This document shows positions 18,001-26,485 of a stretch of DNA of 64,000 nt, one piece after another (the first letter of the stretch is position 1; each line of letters opens with the position of its first letter). The notes under the pieces are model-generated. The model saw nothing but the letters and a program-made list of their open reading frames with translations. It was not told where the DNA came from and did no database searches. Source of the stretch: Tahibacter sp042701255 (GTDB lineage Bacteria > Pseudomonadota > Gammaproteobacteria > Xanthomonadales > Rhodanobacteraceae); contig NZ_CP170554.1 of the NCBI RefSeq assembly GCF_042701255.1, positions 2,418,001 through 2,482,000 on the forward strand, in the 5' to 3' direction. The position numbers and the translations under genes were made by a program.

Positions 18001-18548
18001 GAACCCATCGGATAGATGTCGATCAGCGCCCCGCGCACGGCGAAGTCGCCGGGTTCCTGCACCTGCGGCACATTGCGGTAACCGGCGGCTTCGAGGCGGC
18101 GCTGCTCCGCGCCGAGGTCGAGCTTCTGGCCGACGTTCAGCACCAGGCCCGTGCCGCCGATGTAGCTGCGCGGTGCGAGGCGCTGCATCAGTGTGGCCAC
18201 CGGCACGACGAGCACGCCGCGCGTCTGCGCCGGCAGCCGGTACAGGGTGGCTATGCGCTGCGAGACGATTTCCGGATGCGGCGCGAACAGGTCATAAGGC
18301 AAGGTTTCCCAATCGGGAAAATGCAACACCTCGATCGCGTCGCCGACGAAGCTCGCGAGCTCGGTTTCGAGTGTGTGCGCCGACTGGGTGTCGCGCGTGA
18401 CGGCGACGACGAGCCCCGCATGGCTGCGCGCGGTTTCCGCCAGCAGCAGCGCGAGGCTGGAGCCGGGCGGGTTCTCCCAGTAGCGGCGGACTTTGGCGGA
18501 TTTCGGCAGCGGCGGGCGGAGCAGGGTGGCAGTCATCGCGGTACGCAT
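15082..18548 (-). CDS. mfd: Transcription-repair coupling factor Mfd (two frame slips)
   Basis: Mfd is a DNA translocase that removes RNA polymerase stalled at lesions and recruits UvrA. The region encodes about 1,155 aa, the usual length. The N-terminal UvrB-like domain lies at 17290-18548 (QTRGVLVVPVATLMQRL). The middle segment at about 17140-17280 carries the conserved LTERELFGERV. The C-terminal part has the translocase: Walker A GDVGFGKTEVAL, VIVDEEQRFGV, ATPIPRTLNMAMSG and QLRGRVGRS. The frame changes twice: at the GGGG 17278-17281 and in a CG-repeat near 17135-17145. Each change is repaired by removing one base (or adding two). Two slips in a broadly conserved repair gene suggest sequence error; if real, the gene is inactive. 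A possible promoter lies at 18588-18616. Confidence 0.88.
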
Positions 18549-18587
18549 GGAGGCTGCCGGCCGGAGGCGGCGGCAGCAGGACCGCGT

Positions 18588-18616
18588 AGTCTAGTGTTCC
18601 GCCCGGCCACTGGCCA
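18588..18616 (-). promoter_or_regulatory. Candidate sigma-70 promoter of mfd
   Basis: On the minus strand TGGCCA (4 of 6 matches to TTGACA) is followed after 17 nt by TAGACT, 40 nt upstream of the mfd start codon. Confidence 0.35.
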
Positions 18617-18813
18617 TCGCGGCGGCGGTTGGAGGGCTGGGTGTCGTCCGGCAGGTGTGCGCTGCGACCTGCGGCGGGGACTGCCGGAGACCGCCGTTGC
18701 GGTGTTGCCGTATCGGGAGCAGGCCGGACGCCCGCGCTGCAGACGCCCGACAAGATTGCGGAAAGCGTTGCCGGACGGGGAAATCCTGGAGCGGATGCCC
18801 GTCCGGTCGCAGT

Positions 18814-19425
18814 TCAGAGCGCCAGGCGTACCCGCGTCAGCGACGCGTCGTGGAACACGCCTTCGCGGCGGAAGCCGAACTCGTCGCAGAGCTCGAGCAT
18901 GGCGTGGTTCTCGGTCAGCACGTCGCCCCAGATCTCGCGCACGCCGCGGATGCGGCAGGCGTCGATGACGCGGTTCAGCAGGCAGCTGCCGAGGCCCTGG
19001 CCGGTGAAGCGGCGCTGCACGATCAGCGCGAATTCGGCGCTGTCGGTGTTCGGGTCGATATAGGCGCGGCCGACGCCGTAGATCTCGGGGTCTTCGGTAT
19101 CGGGCGGGTCGATCAGGACGAAAGCCATTTCCTGTTCCGGATCGAGTTGGCACAGACGCTGGGCCAGCTGGTCGGGCAGGGCCGTCAAGGTATGCAGGAA
19201 GCGCATGCGCACTTCGTCGGGGCTCAGATGCGCGAAGCCACGCTGCAATGCAGCAACGTCGTCGGCGTGAATGGCGCGGAGTTGAAACACGGTGCCGTCG
19301 CGGGCGGTCAGCAGCTCGCCGTTTGGCATCGGGGCGTCGTTTGCGGCACCGAAGCGCAGGCGCTCGGGCGGGCGGCGGGACCGGTAGAGGCTCATGGGGG
19401 CGGTTCGACTGGCGGACGTTTTCAT
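18814..19425 (-). CDS. GNAT-family N-acetyltransferase, Pat-like
   Basis: Predicted cytoplasmic acetyl-CoA-dependent acetyltransferase of 203 aa. The GNAT core spans about 40-195: the opening VFQLRAIHADDVAALQRGF, FAHLSPDEVRMRFLHTL, and the acetyl-CoA binding loop RRFTGQGLGSCLLNRVI (motif A, Q/R-x-x-G-x-G). The LSPDEVRMRFL region resembles the GNAT domain of Pat/PatZ-type protein lysine acetyltransferases, but the acyl-CoA-synthetase-like part of those enzymes is absent. The start could be ATG 19425 (MKTSASRTAP) or ATG 19395 (MSLYRSRRPP); neither has a good ribosome-binding site. The substrate is unknown. Confidence 0.8.
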   Translation of the reverse strand: MKTSASRTAPMSLYRSRRPPERLRFGAANDAPMPNGELLTARDGTVFQLRAIHADDVAALQRGFAHLSPDEVRMRFLHTLTALPDQLAQRLCQLDPEQEMAFVLIDPPDTEDPEIYGVGRAYIDPNTDSAEFALIVQRRFTGQGLGSCLLNRVIDACRIRGVREIWGDVLTENHAMLELCDEFGFRREGVFHDASLTRVRLAL

Positions 19426-19502
19426 GCGGTGCAACATGCATGAGGCGGATGGAGCAGGCCATCTAAAAACGCTGCCGAGCCCGCTTGGTGCGGATCGGCG
19501 AT

Positions 19503-19871
19503 TCAGCTCCCGAGCGCGGACAGTTCGCGGTTCAGCAGTGCCGGGTCGCCGAGGTTCAGCTCGATCAGGCGCTTGAGCTGGGCGAAGCTGTCGAGGTCGA
19601 TCTTTTCCCAGCGGCAGCCCAGGCGGTGCGGCATGATGTGGGCGATCGACACGCCCATGCTGATGATGACGCTGTTGTTGATGCGCAGGTCCATGCGGTA
19701 GCCGCCGCCGATCTTGCCGCTCCAATCCACCGGGCGTTCGATCAGCACGCCTTTGAGCGAGACGTCGACGAGCTTGGTCTCCCACATCGCCGAGCCCGAG
19801 TACAGGCGTACCGTGCCTTCGAAATTGAAACGCTGGAAGCGGCGGCGTTCGGCGGCAGAATCGGGCTTCAT
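19503..19871 (-). CDS. PilZ domain protein (cyclic di-GMP receptor candidate)
   Basis: A 122 aa single-domain PilZ protein. Both c-di-GMP contact motifs are present: RxxxR as Arg10-Arg14 within RRRFQR, and D/N-x-S-x-x-G as Asp36-Ser38-Gly41 (DVSLKG). It should therefore bind c-di-GMP directly and act on motility, pili or exopolysaccharide through protein contact. The rest (GYRMDLRINNSVIISMGVSI, MPHRLGCRWEKID) fits the beta-barrel. No pilus or flagellar gene is adjacent. Confidence 0.9.
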   Translation of the reverse strand: MKPDSAAERRRFQRFNFEGTVRLYSGSAMWETKLVDVSLKGVLIERPVDWSGKIGGGYRMDLRINNSVIISMGVSIAHIMPHRLGCRWEKIDLDSFAQLKRLIELNLGDPALLNRELSALGS

Positions 19872-19967
19872 GGCTTGGGAAACATCCTCAAGTCAATCGT
19901 ATAAGTGCTGGCTGGCGGGGCGATTCTGCGCCCCAGGCGCGACTGTGGGCAAGCCGGGTGCGTGGCC

Positions 19968-20768
19968 TCAGGTGCCGCGCGACAGCAGCAGCTCGAGCAC
20001 GAACTTGCTGCCGAAGAAGGCCAGCAGCAGCACGCCCATGCCGCTGAGCAGCAGGCGCACGGCGCGGCGGCCGCGCCAGCCGAAGCGCCAGCGGCCGACC
20101 AGCAGCGTGCCGAACACGACCCAGGCGGCGATCGACAGCGCGGTCTTGTGCACCAGGTGCTGGGCGAACAGGTTTTCGACGAACAGCACGCCGGTGAGCA
20201 GGGTCGCGGTCAGCAGTACGAAGCCGGCCGCGACGAGGCGGAACATCAGGTTTTCGGTCAGGGTCAGCGGCGGCAGCACGCGCAGCCAGTGGTTGGCGAT
20301 GTCGCGGTTGCGCAGTGCGCGCTCCTGCACCAGCAACAGCAGCGCGAGCACGGCCGATACGCTGAGAAGCGCGTAGCCGAGCAGGGCCACGATGACGTGC
20401 AGCTTGATCTGCCAGCCCATCGCCGTCGGCTGGGTTGGCGGCGCGATCCAGGCGTCGACAGCGAGCAGGACCGCGGCCAGCGGAAATACCAGCACGCCGA
20501 GCGCATCGACGGGGCGGGCCAGATTGACCGCCAGGGTAGTGCCGGCGATCAGCATCGACACGGCGCTGAGCGCGGCAAAAAAATGCAGATCAAGCCCGCC
20601 GCGATGGGCCGCCAGCAGATAGCCCGCATGGGCGAGCACGCCGATCGCGGCGAGCGCCAGTCCCTCGGCGCGCGGCGGCGTGCCGCCGCGCAGGGCGGGC
20701 AGGGCGACGCGCAAGGTGGCGGCCAGGTAGGCGGCGACCGCCACGAGGGACAGGACGAGGGTCAGCAT
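19968..20768 (-). CDS. ypjD: Inner-membrane cytochrome c assembly-like protein YpjD (CcsA/HemX family)
   Basis: A 266 aa protein with about eight membrane helices. The family region is recognisable by the histidine-bearing helices and loops: IGVLAHAGYLLAAHRGG, LHFFAALSAVSML, WQIKLHVIVALLGYALL and AQHLVHKTALSIAAWVVFG. These correspond to the haem- or quinone-facing positions of CcsA/CcmC relatives. The chosen start is ATG 20768, where the first helix begins. It is divergent from ffh with 117 bp between starts; the same ypjD-ffh neighbourhood is known in E. coli. A role in haem handling is likely but not proven for YpjD. Confidence 0.88.
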   Translation of the reverse strand: MLTLVLSLVAVAAYLAATLRVALPALRGGTPPRAEGLALAAIGVLAHAGYLLAAHRGGLDLHFFAALSAVSMLIAGTTLAVNLARPVDALGVLVFPLAAVLLAVDAWIAPPTQPTAMGWQIKLHVIVALLGYALLSVSAVLALLLLVQERALRNRDIANHWLRVLPPLTLTENLMFRLVAAGFVLLTATLLTGVLFVENLFAQHLVHKTALSIAAWVVFGTLLVGRWRFGWRGRRAVRLLLSGMGVLLLAFFGSKFVLELLLSRGT

Positions 20769-20846
20769 GCCGCGAGTTTGGCACAGGCCGCGCGTGCGCG
20801 GGCGGGGTCGCGGCGGCGCCGGCGAGCCCGCGCCGGAGCGCGCTGC

Positions 20847-20852
20847 TATACT
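20847..20852 (+). promoter_or_regulatory. Extended -10 element of the ffh promoter
   Basis: TGC-TATACT (20844-20852) is an extended -10 box located 34 bp upstream of the ffh start codon in the divergent ypjD/ffh gap. No matching -35 hexamer is evident, which is usual for extended -10 promoters. Confidence 0.55.
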
Positions 20853-20885
20853 CGCCACCCTTTTGCCCAGTCAGCCCTGCCGCAC

Positions 20886-22274
20886 ATGTTCGAGTCCCTG
20901 AGCCAGCGCCTGTCTTCCACCATCGAGCGCCTGCGCGGCCGCGCCCGCCTGACCGAGGAAAACATCCGCGAATCACTGCGCGAAGTGCGCATCGCGCTGC
21001 TCGAGGCCGACGTCGCGCTGCCGGTGGTGCAGGCGCTGATCGAGCGCGTCAAGGTGCGCGCAGTCGGTCAGGACGTGCTCAAGAGCCTGACTCCGGGCCA
21101 GGCTCTGGTCCGCGTGGTCCGCGACGAGCTGACCGCGCTCATGGGCACGGTCAACACCGATCTGAATCTCGCGACCCAGCCGCCCGCCGTCGTGCTGATG
21201 GCCGGCCTGCAGGGCGCCGGCAAGACGACGACGACGGCCAAGCTCGCGCGCTTCCTCAAGGAGCGCAAGAAAAAGAAGGTCATGGTCGTCAGCTGCGACG
21301 TCTACCGTCCGGCCGCGATCGAGCAGCTGCGCGTGCTGGCCGAGCAGGTCGGCGTGCTGTTCCATCCGTCCACCGGCGAGCAGGATCCGGTCGCGATCGC
21401 GCGCGGCGCACTCGATGCGGCGAAGAAGAATTTCGCCGAGGTGCTGCTCGTCGACACCGCGGGCCGCCTGCACGTCGACGCCGACATGATGGCCGAGATC
21501 AAGGCGCTGCACGCCGAGCTCAAGCCGATCGAAACCCTGTTCGTCGTCGACGCGATGACCGGCCAGGATGCGGCCAACACGGCCAAGGCGTTCGCCGAGG
21601 CGCTGCCGCTGTCGGGTGTGGTGCTGACCAAGACCGACGGCGATGCCCGCGGCGGTGCGGCGCTGTCGGTGCGCTACATCACGGGCCGGCCGATCAAGTT
21701 CATCGGCGCCGGCGAGAAGACCGAAGCGCTGGAGCCGTTCCATCCGGACCGCCTCGCGCAGCGCATCCTCGGCATGGGCGACGTGCTGTCGCTGGTCGAG
21801 CAGGTCGAACAGAAGGTCGACCAGGAAAAGGCGCAGAAGCTGGCCGAAAAGGTCATGAAGGGCAAGCGCTTCGACCTCAACGACATGCGCGACCAGCTGC
21901 AGCAGATGCTGAACATGGGCGGCCTGGGTTCGCTGATGGACAAGCTGCCCGGCGTGTCCAATCTGCCCGATCACGTCAAGGCCAAGGCCAACGACCGCGA
22001 AGTGCATCGCATGATCGCGATCATCAACTCGATGACGAAGAAGGAGCGGCGTCATCCGGACCTGCTCAACGGCTCGCGCAAGGCGCGTGTCGCGCGCGGC
22101 TCGGGCATGCAGCCCTCCGACGTCAACAAGCTGCTCAAGCAATACCAGCAGATGGAAAAGATGATGTCCAAGCTGTCCGGCGGCGGCCTCAAGGGGCTGA
22201 TGCGGCAGATGTCCGGCGCGCTCAAGGGCATGGGCGGCGGCGGCTTCCCGGGCGGTGGCGGGCTCATGCGTTAA
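20886..22274 (+). CDS. ffh: Signal recognition particle protein Ffh
   Basis: SRP54-type GTPase that binds 4.5S RNA and signal sequences and docks to FtsY. At 462 aa it has the normal bacterial length. The N domain (1-85) opens MFESLSQRLSSTIERLRG. The G domain contains the P-loop GLQGAGKTTTTAKLA, then CDVYRPAAIEQL, LLVDTAGRLHVD, VLTKTDGDARGGAALS. The M domain (about 300-462) holds the Met-rich signal-sequence groove (QLQQMLNMGGLGSLMDKLPG) and RNA-binding GSGMQPSDVNKLLKQ; it ends in a Gly-rich tail. An extended -10 promoter precedes it. The ribosomal-protein operon follows after about 155 bp. Confidence 0.98.
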   Translation: MFESLSQRLSSTIERLRGRARLTEENIRESLREVRIALLEADVALPVVQALIERVKVRAVGQDVLKSLTPGQALVRVVRDELTALMGTVNTDLNLATQPPAVVLMAGLQGAGKTTTTAKLARFLKERKKKKVMVVSCDVYRPAAIEQLRVLAEQVGVLFHPSTGEQDPVAIARGALDAAKKNFAEVLLVDTAGRLHVDADMMAEIKALHAELKPIETLFVVDAMTGQDAANTAKAFAEALPLSGVVLTKTDGDARGGAALSVRYITGRPIKFIGAGEKTEALEPFHPDRLAQRILGMGDVLSLVEQVEQKVDQEKAQKLAEKVMKGKRFDLNDMRDQLQQMLNMGGLGSLMDKLPGVSNLPDHVKAKANDREVHRMIAIINSMTKKERRHPDLLNGSRKARVARGSGMQPSDVNKLLKQYQQMEKMMSKLSGGGLKGLMRQMSGALKGMGGGGFPGGGGLMR

Positions 22275-22282
22275 GCGCGACC

Positions 22283-22302
22283 GGTCCGCGCGACCGCGGA
22301 CC
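22283..22302 (+). terminator. Hairpin after ffh, no U-tract
   Basis: GGTCCGCG-CGAC-CGCGGACC forms a perfect 8-bp stem 8 bases past the ffh stop codon. It lacks a run of T, so termination here would be weak or Rho-assisted. Confidence 0.4.
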
Positions 22303-22338
22303 GTTGACTCACGATGCGGTACACTCGCCGACCCCGCT

Positions 22339-22367
22339 TTGAATTTCCGCGGGCCTTGGCATAGAAT
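22339..22367 (+). promoter_or_regulatory. Sigma-70 promoter of the rpsP-rimM-trmD-rplS operon
   Basis: TTGAAT (22339-22344), a 17-nt spacer and TAGAAT (22362-22367) match consensus at 5 of 6 (-35) and 5 of 6 (-10) positions. The -10 lies 61 bp before the rpsP start codon. This is the best promoter in the window. Confidence 0.75.
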
Positions 22368-22428
22368 GCCGCGTTTCCCGGGGCTCGTTGCGTCCGCGAC
22401 CGCCCAATCTCATAGAGAAGATCAAGCA

Positions 22429-22692
22429 ATGGTCAAGATTCGCCTGTCCCGCGGCGGCGCCAAGGGGCGCCCGTTCTATCACATCGTCGTCGCCGACGAG
22501 CGCTATGCCCGTGACGGCCGTAGCATCGAACGCCTGGGCTTCTTCAACCCGATCGCCGCCGGCAAGGAAGTTCCGCTGGAACTCAACGTCACGCGCGCGA
22601 ACGAGTGGATCGCCAAGGGCGCCCAGCCGACCGAGAAGGTGCGCTCGCTGCTGAAGCAGGCCGCCAAGCAGGTCGCCACGGCCGCCGCCTAA
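22429..22692 (+). CDS. rpsP: 30S ribosomal protein S16
   Basis: The 87 aa sequence has the complete S16 signature: MVKIRLSRGGAKGRPFYHIV, ADERYARDGRSIERLGFFNP, ANEWIAKGAQPTEKVRSLL. S16 is an early-binding protein needed for 30S head and platform assembly. ATG 22429 is preceded by AGAGAAG. It is the first gene of the classic four-gene operon and has its own promoter. Confidence 0.98.
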   Translation: MVKIRLSRGGAKGRPFYHIVVADERYARDGRSIERLGFFNPIAAGKEVPLELNVTRANEWIAKGAQPTEKVRSLLKQAAKQVATAAA

Positions 22693-22703
22693 GTCATACG
22701 GAC

Positions 22704-23219
22704 GTGAGCGCGGAAGCAGAACGCCGCGTTCTCGTCGGCAGGATAGTCGGAGTATCGGGCACGGCCGGTGCGGTCAAGATGGAATCTTGGACCAGTCCAC
22801 GCCTGCAGATCTTCCGTTACCAGCCGTGGATTCTGAAAGCCGGCAGCGGTGAACGCGAAATTCGCGGTTGCCGCGGCCGCGAGCAGGGCAAGGGAATGAT
22901 CGCGACCTTGCCCGGTGTGGATGACCGGGACCAGGCGGCTGCGCTGATCGGCGCGGAAATCTGGGTATTGCGTTCGGCGCTGCCCGCGCCCAAGCCCGGC
23001 GAGTATTACTGGACCGACCTCGAAGGCATGGATGTCGCGACGGTCGACGGCGTGGCGTTGGGCCAGGTATCGCATCTGTTCGCGACCGGGGCCAACGACG
23101 TGCTCGTGGTCCGCGACGCCGAACGCGAACGGATGATTCCATTCGTGCTCGAACAGTTCGTCAAGCAGGTGGATCTCGACGCGCGGCGCCTCGTCGTCGA
23201 TTGGGATCCGGATTTCTGA
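22704..23219 (+). CDS. rimM: Ribosome maturation factor RimM
   Basis: RimM assists 30S maturation by binding ribosomal protein S19. The start is GTG 22704, just before the conserved opening (RRVLVGRIVGVSGTAGAVKMESWT); no ATG occurs in frame between the rpsP stop and this point. The 171 aa product has the N-terminal RimM barrel (about 8-95) and the C-terminal PRC barrel (about 100-170: KPGEYYWTDLEGMDVAT, GANDVLVVRD, RMIPFVLEQFVKQVDL). It starts 11 nt after rpsP and 13 nt before trmD. Confidence 0.95.
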   Translation: MSAEAERRVLVGRIVGVSGTAGAVKMESWTSPRLQIFRYQPWILKAGSGEREIRGCRGREQGKGMIATLPGVDDRDQAAALIGAEIWVLRSALPAPKPGEYYWTDLEGMDVATVDGVALGQVSHLFATGANDVLVVRDAERERMIPFVLEQFVKQVDLDARRLVVDWDPDF

Positions 23220-23232
23220 GCGAGGCAGCGCG

Positions 23233-24039
23233 ATGCGCATCGACGTCATCACGCTGTTTCCCGAGTTTGTGCGCCAATGCGCGGCGGTCGGCGTCATCGG
23301 CCGCGCGCAGGAACGCGGGTTGCTCGGCGTCGAAGCGTGGAATCCGCGCGACTTCGCCACCGACAACTACCGTACCGTCGACGGCCGTACCTGCGGCGGC
23401 GGTCCGGGAATGGTCATGCTGATTTCGCCGCTGCGCGCCGCGCTGGCGGCGGCGCGGCAGGCCGCTGCGGGACCGGCGCGAACGATTTATCTGAGTCCGC
23501 AGGGTACGCGGCTGACTCAGGCCAAAGTGGTCGAGCTTGCGCGACAGGAACGTCTGATCCTGCTGTGCGGCCGCTACGAAGGGGTAGACGAGCGCCTGCT
23601 GGCGCACGAGGTCGACGAGGAAATTTCCATCGGCGACTACGTGCTGTCCGGCGGCGAGTTGGGTGCGGCAGTGCTGATCGATGCGGTCGGCCGGCTGCAG
23701 GAAGGCGCGCTGAACGATGCGGCGTCGGCCGAACAGGATTCGTTCGCGAACGGCCTGCTCGACTGTCCGCATTACACGCGGCCCATGCAGGACGAGTTGG
23801 GCGAGGTGCCCGCCGTGCTGCAATCGGGAAACCATGCGATGATCCGGCGCTGGCGCCTGAAGCAATCGCTCGGTCGAACCTGGTTGCGCCGTCCGGACCT
23901 GCTGGCGCGTGTCACGCTCGACAAGACGTCGCGCGAGTTGTTGGAAGAATTCCGCCGCGAGTGGCTCGCGGCCGGTGCGGCGGCGCCACAGGCGGCGTCG
24001 CATCAAGAGCCTAGGGCCGGCACGGCGCCGGAAACATAA
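23233..24039 (+). CDS. trmD: tRNA (guanine-N1)-methyltransferase TrmD
   Basis: TrmD methylates G37 of tRNAs using S-adenosylmethionine, preventing +1 frameshifting. The 268 aa protein shows the SPOUT knot and ligand loops: LFPEFVRQCAAVGVIGRA, GGGPGMVM, YLSPQGTRLTQ, LCGRYEGVDERL, EEISIGDYVLSGGELGA. A C-terminal domain then binds the anticodon arm (ALNDAASAEQDSF, LLDCPHYTRP, LKQSLGRTWLRRPDLL). The last 15 residues or so are an unconserved Ala-rich tail. It sits third in the rpsP operon. Confidence 0.98.
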   Translation: MRIDVITLFPEFVRQCAAVGVIGRAQERGLLGVEAWNPRDFATDNYRTVDGRTCGGGPGMVMLISPLRAALAAARQAAAGPARTIYLSPQGTRLTQAKVVELARQERLILLCGRYEGVDERLLAHEVDEEISIGDYVLSGGELGAAVLIDAVGRLQEGALNDAASAEQDSFANGLLDCPHYTRPMQDELGEVPAVLQSGNHAMIRRWRLKQSLGRTWLRRPDLLARVTLDKTSRELLEEFRREWLAAGAAAPQAASHQEPRAGTAPET

Positions 24040-24063
24040 TTCAAGACCAGATTGGTGAGTGTC

Positions 24064-24432
24064 ATGAGCAACCTCCTTCAGCAGTTCGAAGCCGCCCAGA
24101 TCAAGCGTTCCCTACCGGACTTCGGCCCGGGCGACACGGTCGTCGTCAACGTCAAGGTCAAGGAAGGCAACCGCGAGCGTGTGCAGGCTTACGAAGGCGT
24201 TTGCATCGCCAAGAAGAACGCCGGCCTGAACTCGGCCTTCACGGTGCGCAAGATCTCCCACGGCACCGGTGTGGAGCGCGTGTTCCAGACCCACAGCGCC
24301 GTGATCGACTCGGTCTCGGTCAAGCGTCGCGGCAAGGTGCGCGGCGCCAAGCTGTATTACCTGCGTGGTCTCGAAGGCAAGGCGGCGCGCATCCAGGAAG
24401 ACCTGGGCAAGCACGCCGGCAAGTCCGAGTAA
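24064..24432 (+). CDS. rplS: 50S ribosomal protein L19
   Basis: A 122 aa L19, located at the 30S/50S interface. Recognisable parts are FGPGDTVVVNVKVKEGNRERVQ, YEGVCIAKKNAGLNSAFTV, GTGVERVFQTHS and KRRGKVRGAKLYYLR. I chose ATG 24064 (MSNLLQQFEAAQIK, the conserved L19 opening) over an in-frame TTG at 24052, because GGTGAG sits at the right distance from 24064. Last gene of the operon, followed by a strong terminator. Confidence 0.97.
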   Translation: MSNLLQQFEAAQIKRSLPDFGPGDTVVVNVKVKEGNRERVQAYEGVCIAKKNAGLNSAFTVRKISHGTGVERVFQTHSAVIDSVSVKRRGKVRGAKLYYLRGLEGKAARIQEDLGKHAGKSE

Positions 24433-24449
24433 GCCGTTTTCGTTGCAGT

Positions 24450-24479
24450 GCAAAAAGCCGCCGTTGGGCGGCTTTTTGC
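24450..24479 (+). terminator. Rho-independent terminator after rplS
   Basis: GCAAAAAGCCGCC-GTTG-GGCGGCTTTTTGC forms a perfect 13-bp stem with the T-run inside its 3' arm, 18 bases after the rplS stop. It closes the ribosomal-protein operon. Confidence 0.9.
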
Positions 24480-24570
24480 GTTGTGGAGTCCGCCGCCGCT
24501 GCGTGGTTGAATCCCCGGTCCGCAGCCCCATACCGCGGGCATCGTCTCGTCTCAGGCACCGTCACCGATC

Positions 24571-26454
24571 ATGACCGAATCCACCGCTCAGACCCGCAAG
24601 TTCGAAGCCGAAGTCGCCCAGGTCCTGCACCTGGTCACGCACTCGCTGTATTCGCACAAGGAAATCTTCCTGCGCGAGCTGATCTCCAACGCGTCCGACG
24701 CCTGCGACAAGCTGCGCTTCGAAGCGCTGGCGAACCCGGCGCTGACCGAAGGCGACGCGGATCTGCACATCGACATCCAGTTCGATGCGGACGCGCGCAC
24801 CCTGACCCTGCGTGACAACGGCATCGGCATGGGCCGTGACGAAGTCATCGAGAACATCGGCACGATCGCGCGCTCGGGCACGCGGCGCTTCCTCGAATCC
24901 CTGTCGGGCGACGCGCGCAAGGACACGCAGCTGATCGGCCAGTTCGGCGTCGGTTTCTATTCGGCGTTCATCGTCGCCGACAAGGTCACCCTGATCACGC
25001 GCCGCGCCGGCAGCCCGGCTGCCGAGGGCGTGCGCTGGGAATCCGACGGCACCGGCGAATACACGATCGAATCGATCGAGGCGCCGCGCGGCACCAGCGT
25101 GATCCTGCATCTCAAGGAAGACGAGAGCGAGTTCCTCAGCGCCTGGAAGCTGCGCGAGCTGATTTCCAAGTATTCCGACCACATCGCATTCCCGATCCGT
25201 CTGCCGGTGCAGCAGGACGGCAAGTCCACCGACGAGCTCGAGACCGTCAACCACGCCGCAGCGCTGTGGACGCGGCCGAAGTCCGAGCTCAAGGATGAGG
25301 ATTACCAGGGCTTCTACAAGTCGCTGTCGCACGACTTCAGCGACGCGGCGGCCTGGACGCACAACCGCGTCGAAGGCTCGCAGAGCTATACCTTGCTGCT
25401 GTTCCTGCCGTCCAAGCCGCCGTTCGACGCGATGTTCAGCGGCCGCGACGAGCGCAAGGGCCTCAAGCTGTACATCCGCCGCGTGTTCATCATGGACGCG
25501 AGCGAGCAGCTGCTGCCGGCCTATCTGCGCTTCATGCGCGGCGTCGTCGATTCCGACGACCTGCCGCTGAACGTCAGCCGCGAGATCCTGCAGGACAACC
25601 GTCTCGTCTCGCAGATCCGCGCCGCCTGCGTCAAGCGCACCTTGGACATGCTGGAAAAGCTCGCTAACGACGACAAGGAAAAATTCCAGGCCTTCATCGA
25701 CAGCTTCGGCAACGTGCTCAAGGAAGGCATCGCCGAGGACGGCGCGAATCGCGAGCGCATCGCCAAGCTGCTGCGCTTCGCTTCGACGGCGTCGGAAGGC
25801 CAGGCGCGCACCGTGTCGTTCGACGACTACATCGCGCGCATGCCGGTCGGCCAGGATGCGATCTACTACGTCAGCGCCGACGGCTACGCCGCGGCCAAGG
25901 GCAGCCCGCAGATCGAGGCGCTGCGCGCGCGCAACGTCGAAGTGCTGCTGATGTTCGACCGCATCGACGAGTGGATGCTCGGCTACCTCAGCGAATACGC
26001 CGGCAAGAAACTGCGCAACGCGGCCAAGGGCGACATCGATTTCGATGCGCTGCCCGGTGCCGGCGACAAGGCCGCGCGCGAGGAGGCCGCCAAGGCCGCC
26101 GAGCCCGTCGTGGCCAAGCTCAAGGAACTGCTCGGCGACCGCGTGCGCGACGTGCGCGTGAGCCAGCGCCTGACCGACTCGCCGTCCTGCCTCGTGCTCG
26201 ACGAGTACGACATGGCGTCGCACATGCAGCGCCTCATGCGCGAGGCCGGCCACGAGCTGCCGACGAGCAAGCCCGTGCTCGAGATCAATCCGCAGCACGC
26301 GTTGGTCCGCCGCATCGAAAGCGAGACCGACACCGCGCGCGCCGGCGAATACAGCCTGCTGCTGTTCGAACAGGCGCAACTGCTCGACGGCGCCCAGCTC
26401 GACGATCCGTCCGGTTTCGTGCGCCGCGTCAACGCGCTGCTCGCGGCGGTCTGA
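24571..26454 (+). CDS. htpG: Molecular chaperone HtpG (Hsp90)
   Basis: ATP-dependent Hsp90 homodimer that remodels client proteins. At 627 aa it has the normal length. The GHKL ATPase domain is at the N-terminus: KFEAEVAQVLHLVTHSLYS, SNASDACDKLR, DNGIGMGRDEVIENIG, IARSGTRRFLE, IGQFGVGFYSAF. The middle domain includes LPLNVSREILQDNR, and the C-terminal dimerisation domain runs from about 515. The protein lacks the eukaryotic charged linker and MEEVD tail, as expected. ATG 24571 has no strong ribosome-binding site. No sigma-32-type promoter was identified upstream. Confidence 0.98.
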   Translation: MTESTAQTRKFEAEVAQVLHLVTHSLYSHKEIFLRELISNASDACDKLRFEALANPALTEGDADLHIDIQFDADARTLTLRDNGIGMGRDEVIENIGTIARSGTRRFLESLSGDARKDTQLIGQFGVGFYSAFIVADKVTLITRRAGSPAAEGVRWESDGTGEYTIESIEAPRGTSVILHLKEDESEFLSAWKLRELISKYSDHIAFPIRLPVQQDGKSTDELETVNHAAALWTRPKSELKDEDYQGFYKSLSHDFSDAAAWTHNRVEGSQSYTLLLFLPSKPPFDAMFSGRDERKGLKLYIRRVFIMDASEQLLPAYLRFMRGVVDSDDLPLNVSREILQDNRLVSQIRAACVKRTLDMLEKLANDDKEKFQAFIDSFGNVLKEGIAEDGANRERIAKLLRFASTASEGQARTVSFDDYIARMPVGQDAIYYVSADGYAAAKGSPQIEALRARNVEVLLMFDRIDEWMLGYLSEYAGKKLRNAAKGDIDFDALPGAGDKAAREEAAKAAEPVVAKLKELLGDRVRDVRVSQRLTDSPSCLVLDEYDMASHMQRLMREAGHELPTSKPVLEINPQHALVRRIESETDTARAGEYSLLLFEQAQLLDGAQLDDPSGFVRRVNALLAAV

Positions 26455-26485
26455 TGCGGCAACCGGCGCGTCGTCCACTTTCCGC

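Noticed and set aside
15082..18548. Programmed frameshifting in mfd
   Set aside because: No slippery heptamer with downstream structure was seen, two sites are needed, and Mfd is not known to use recoding. Sequence error is simpler.
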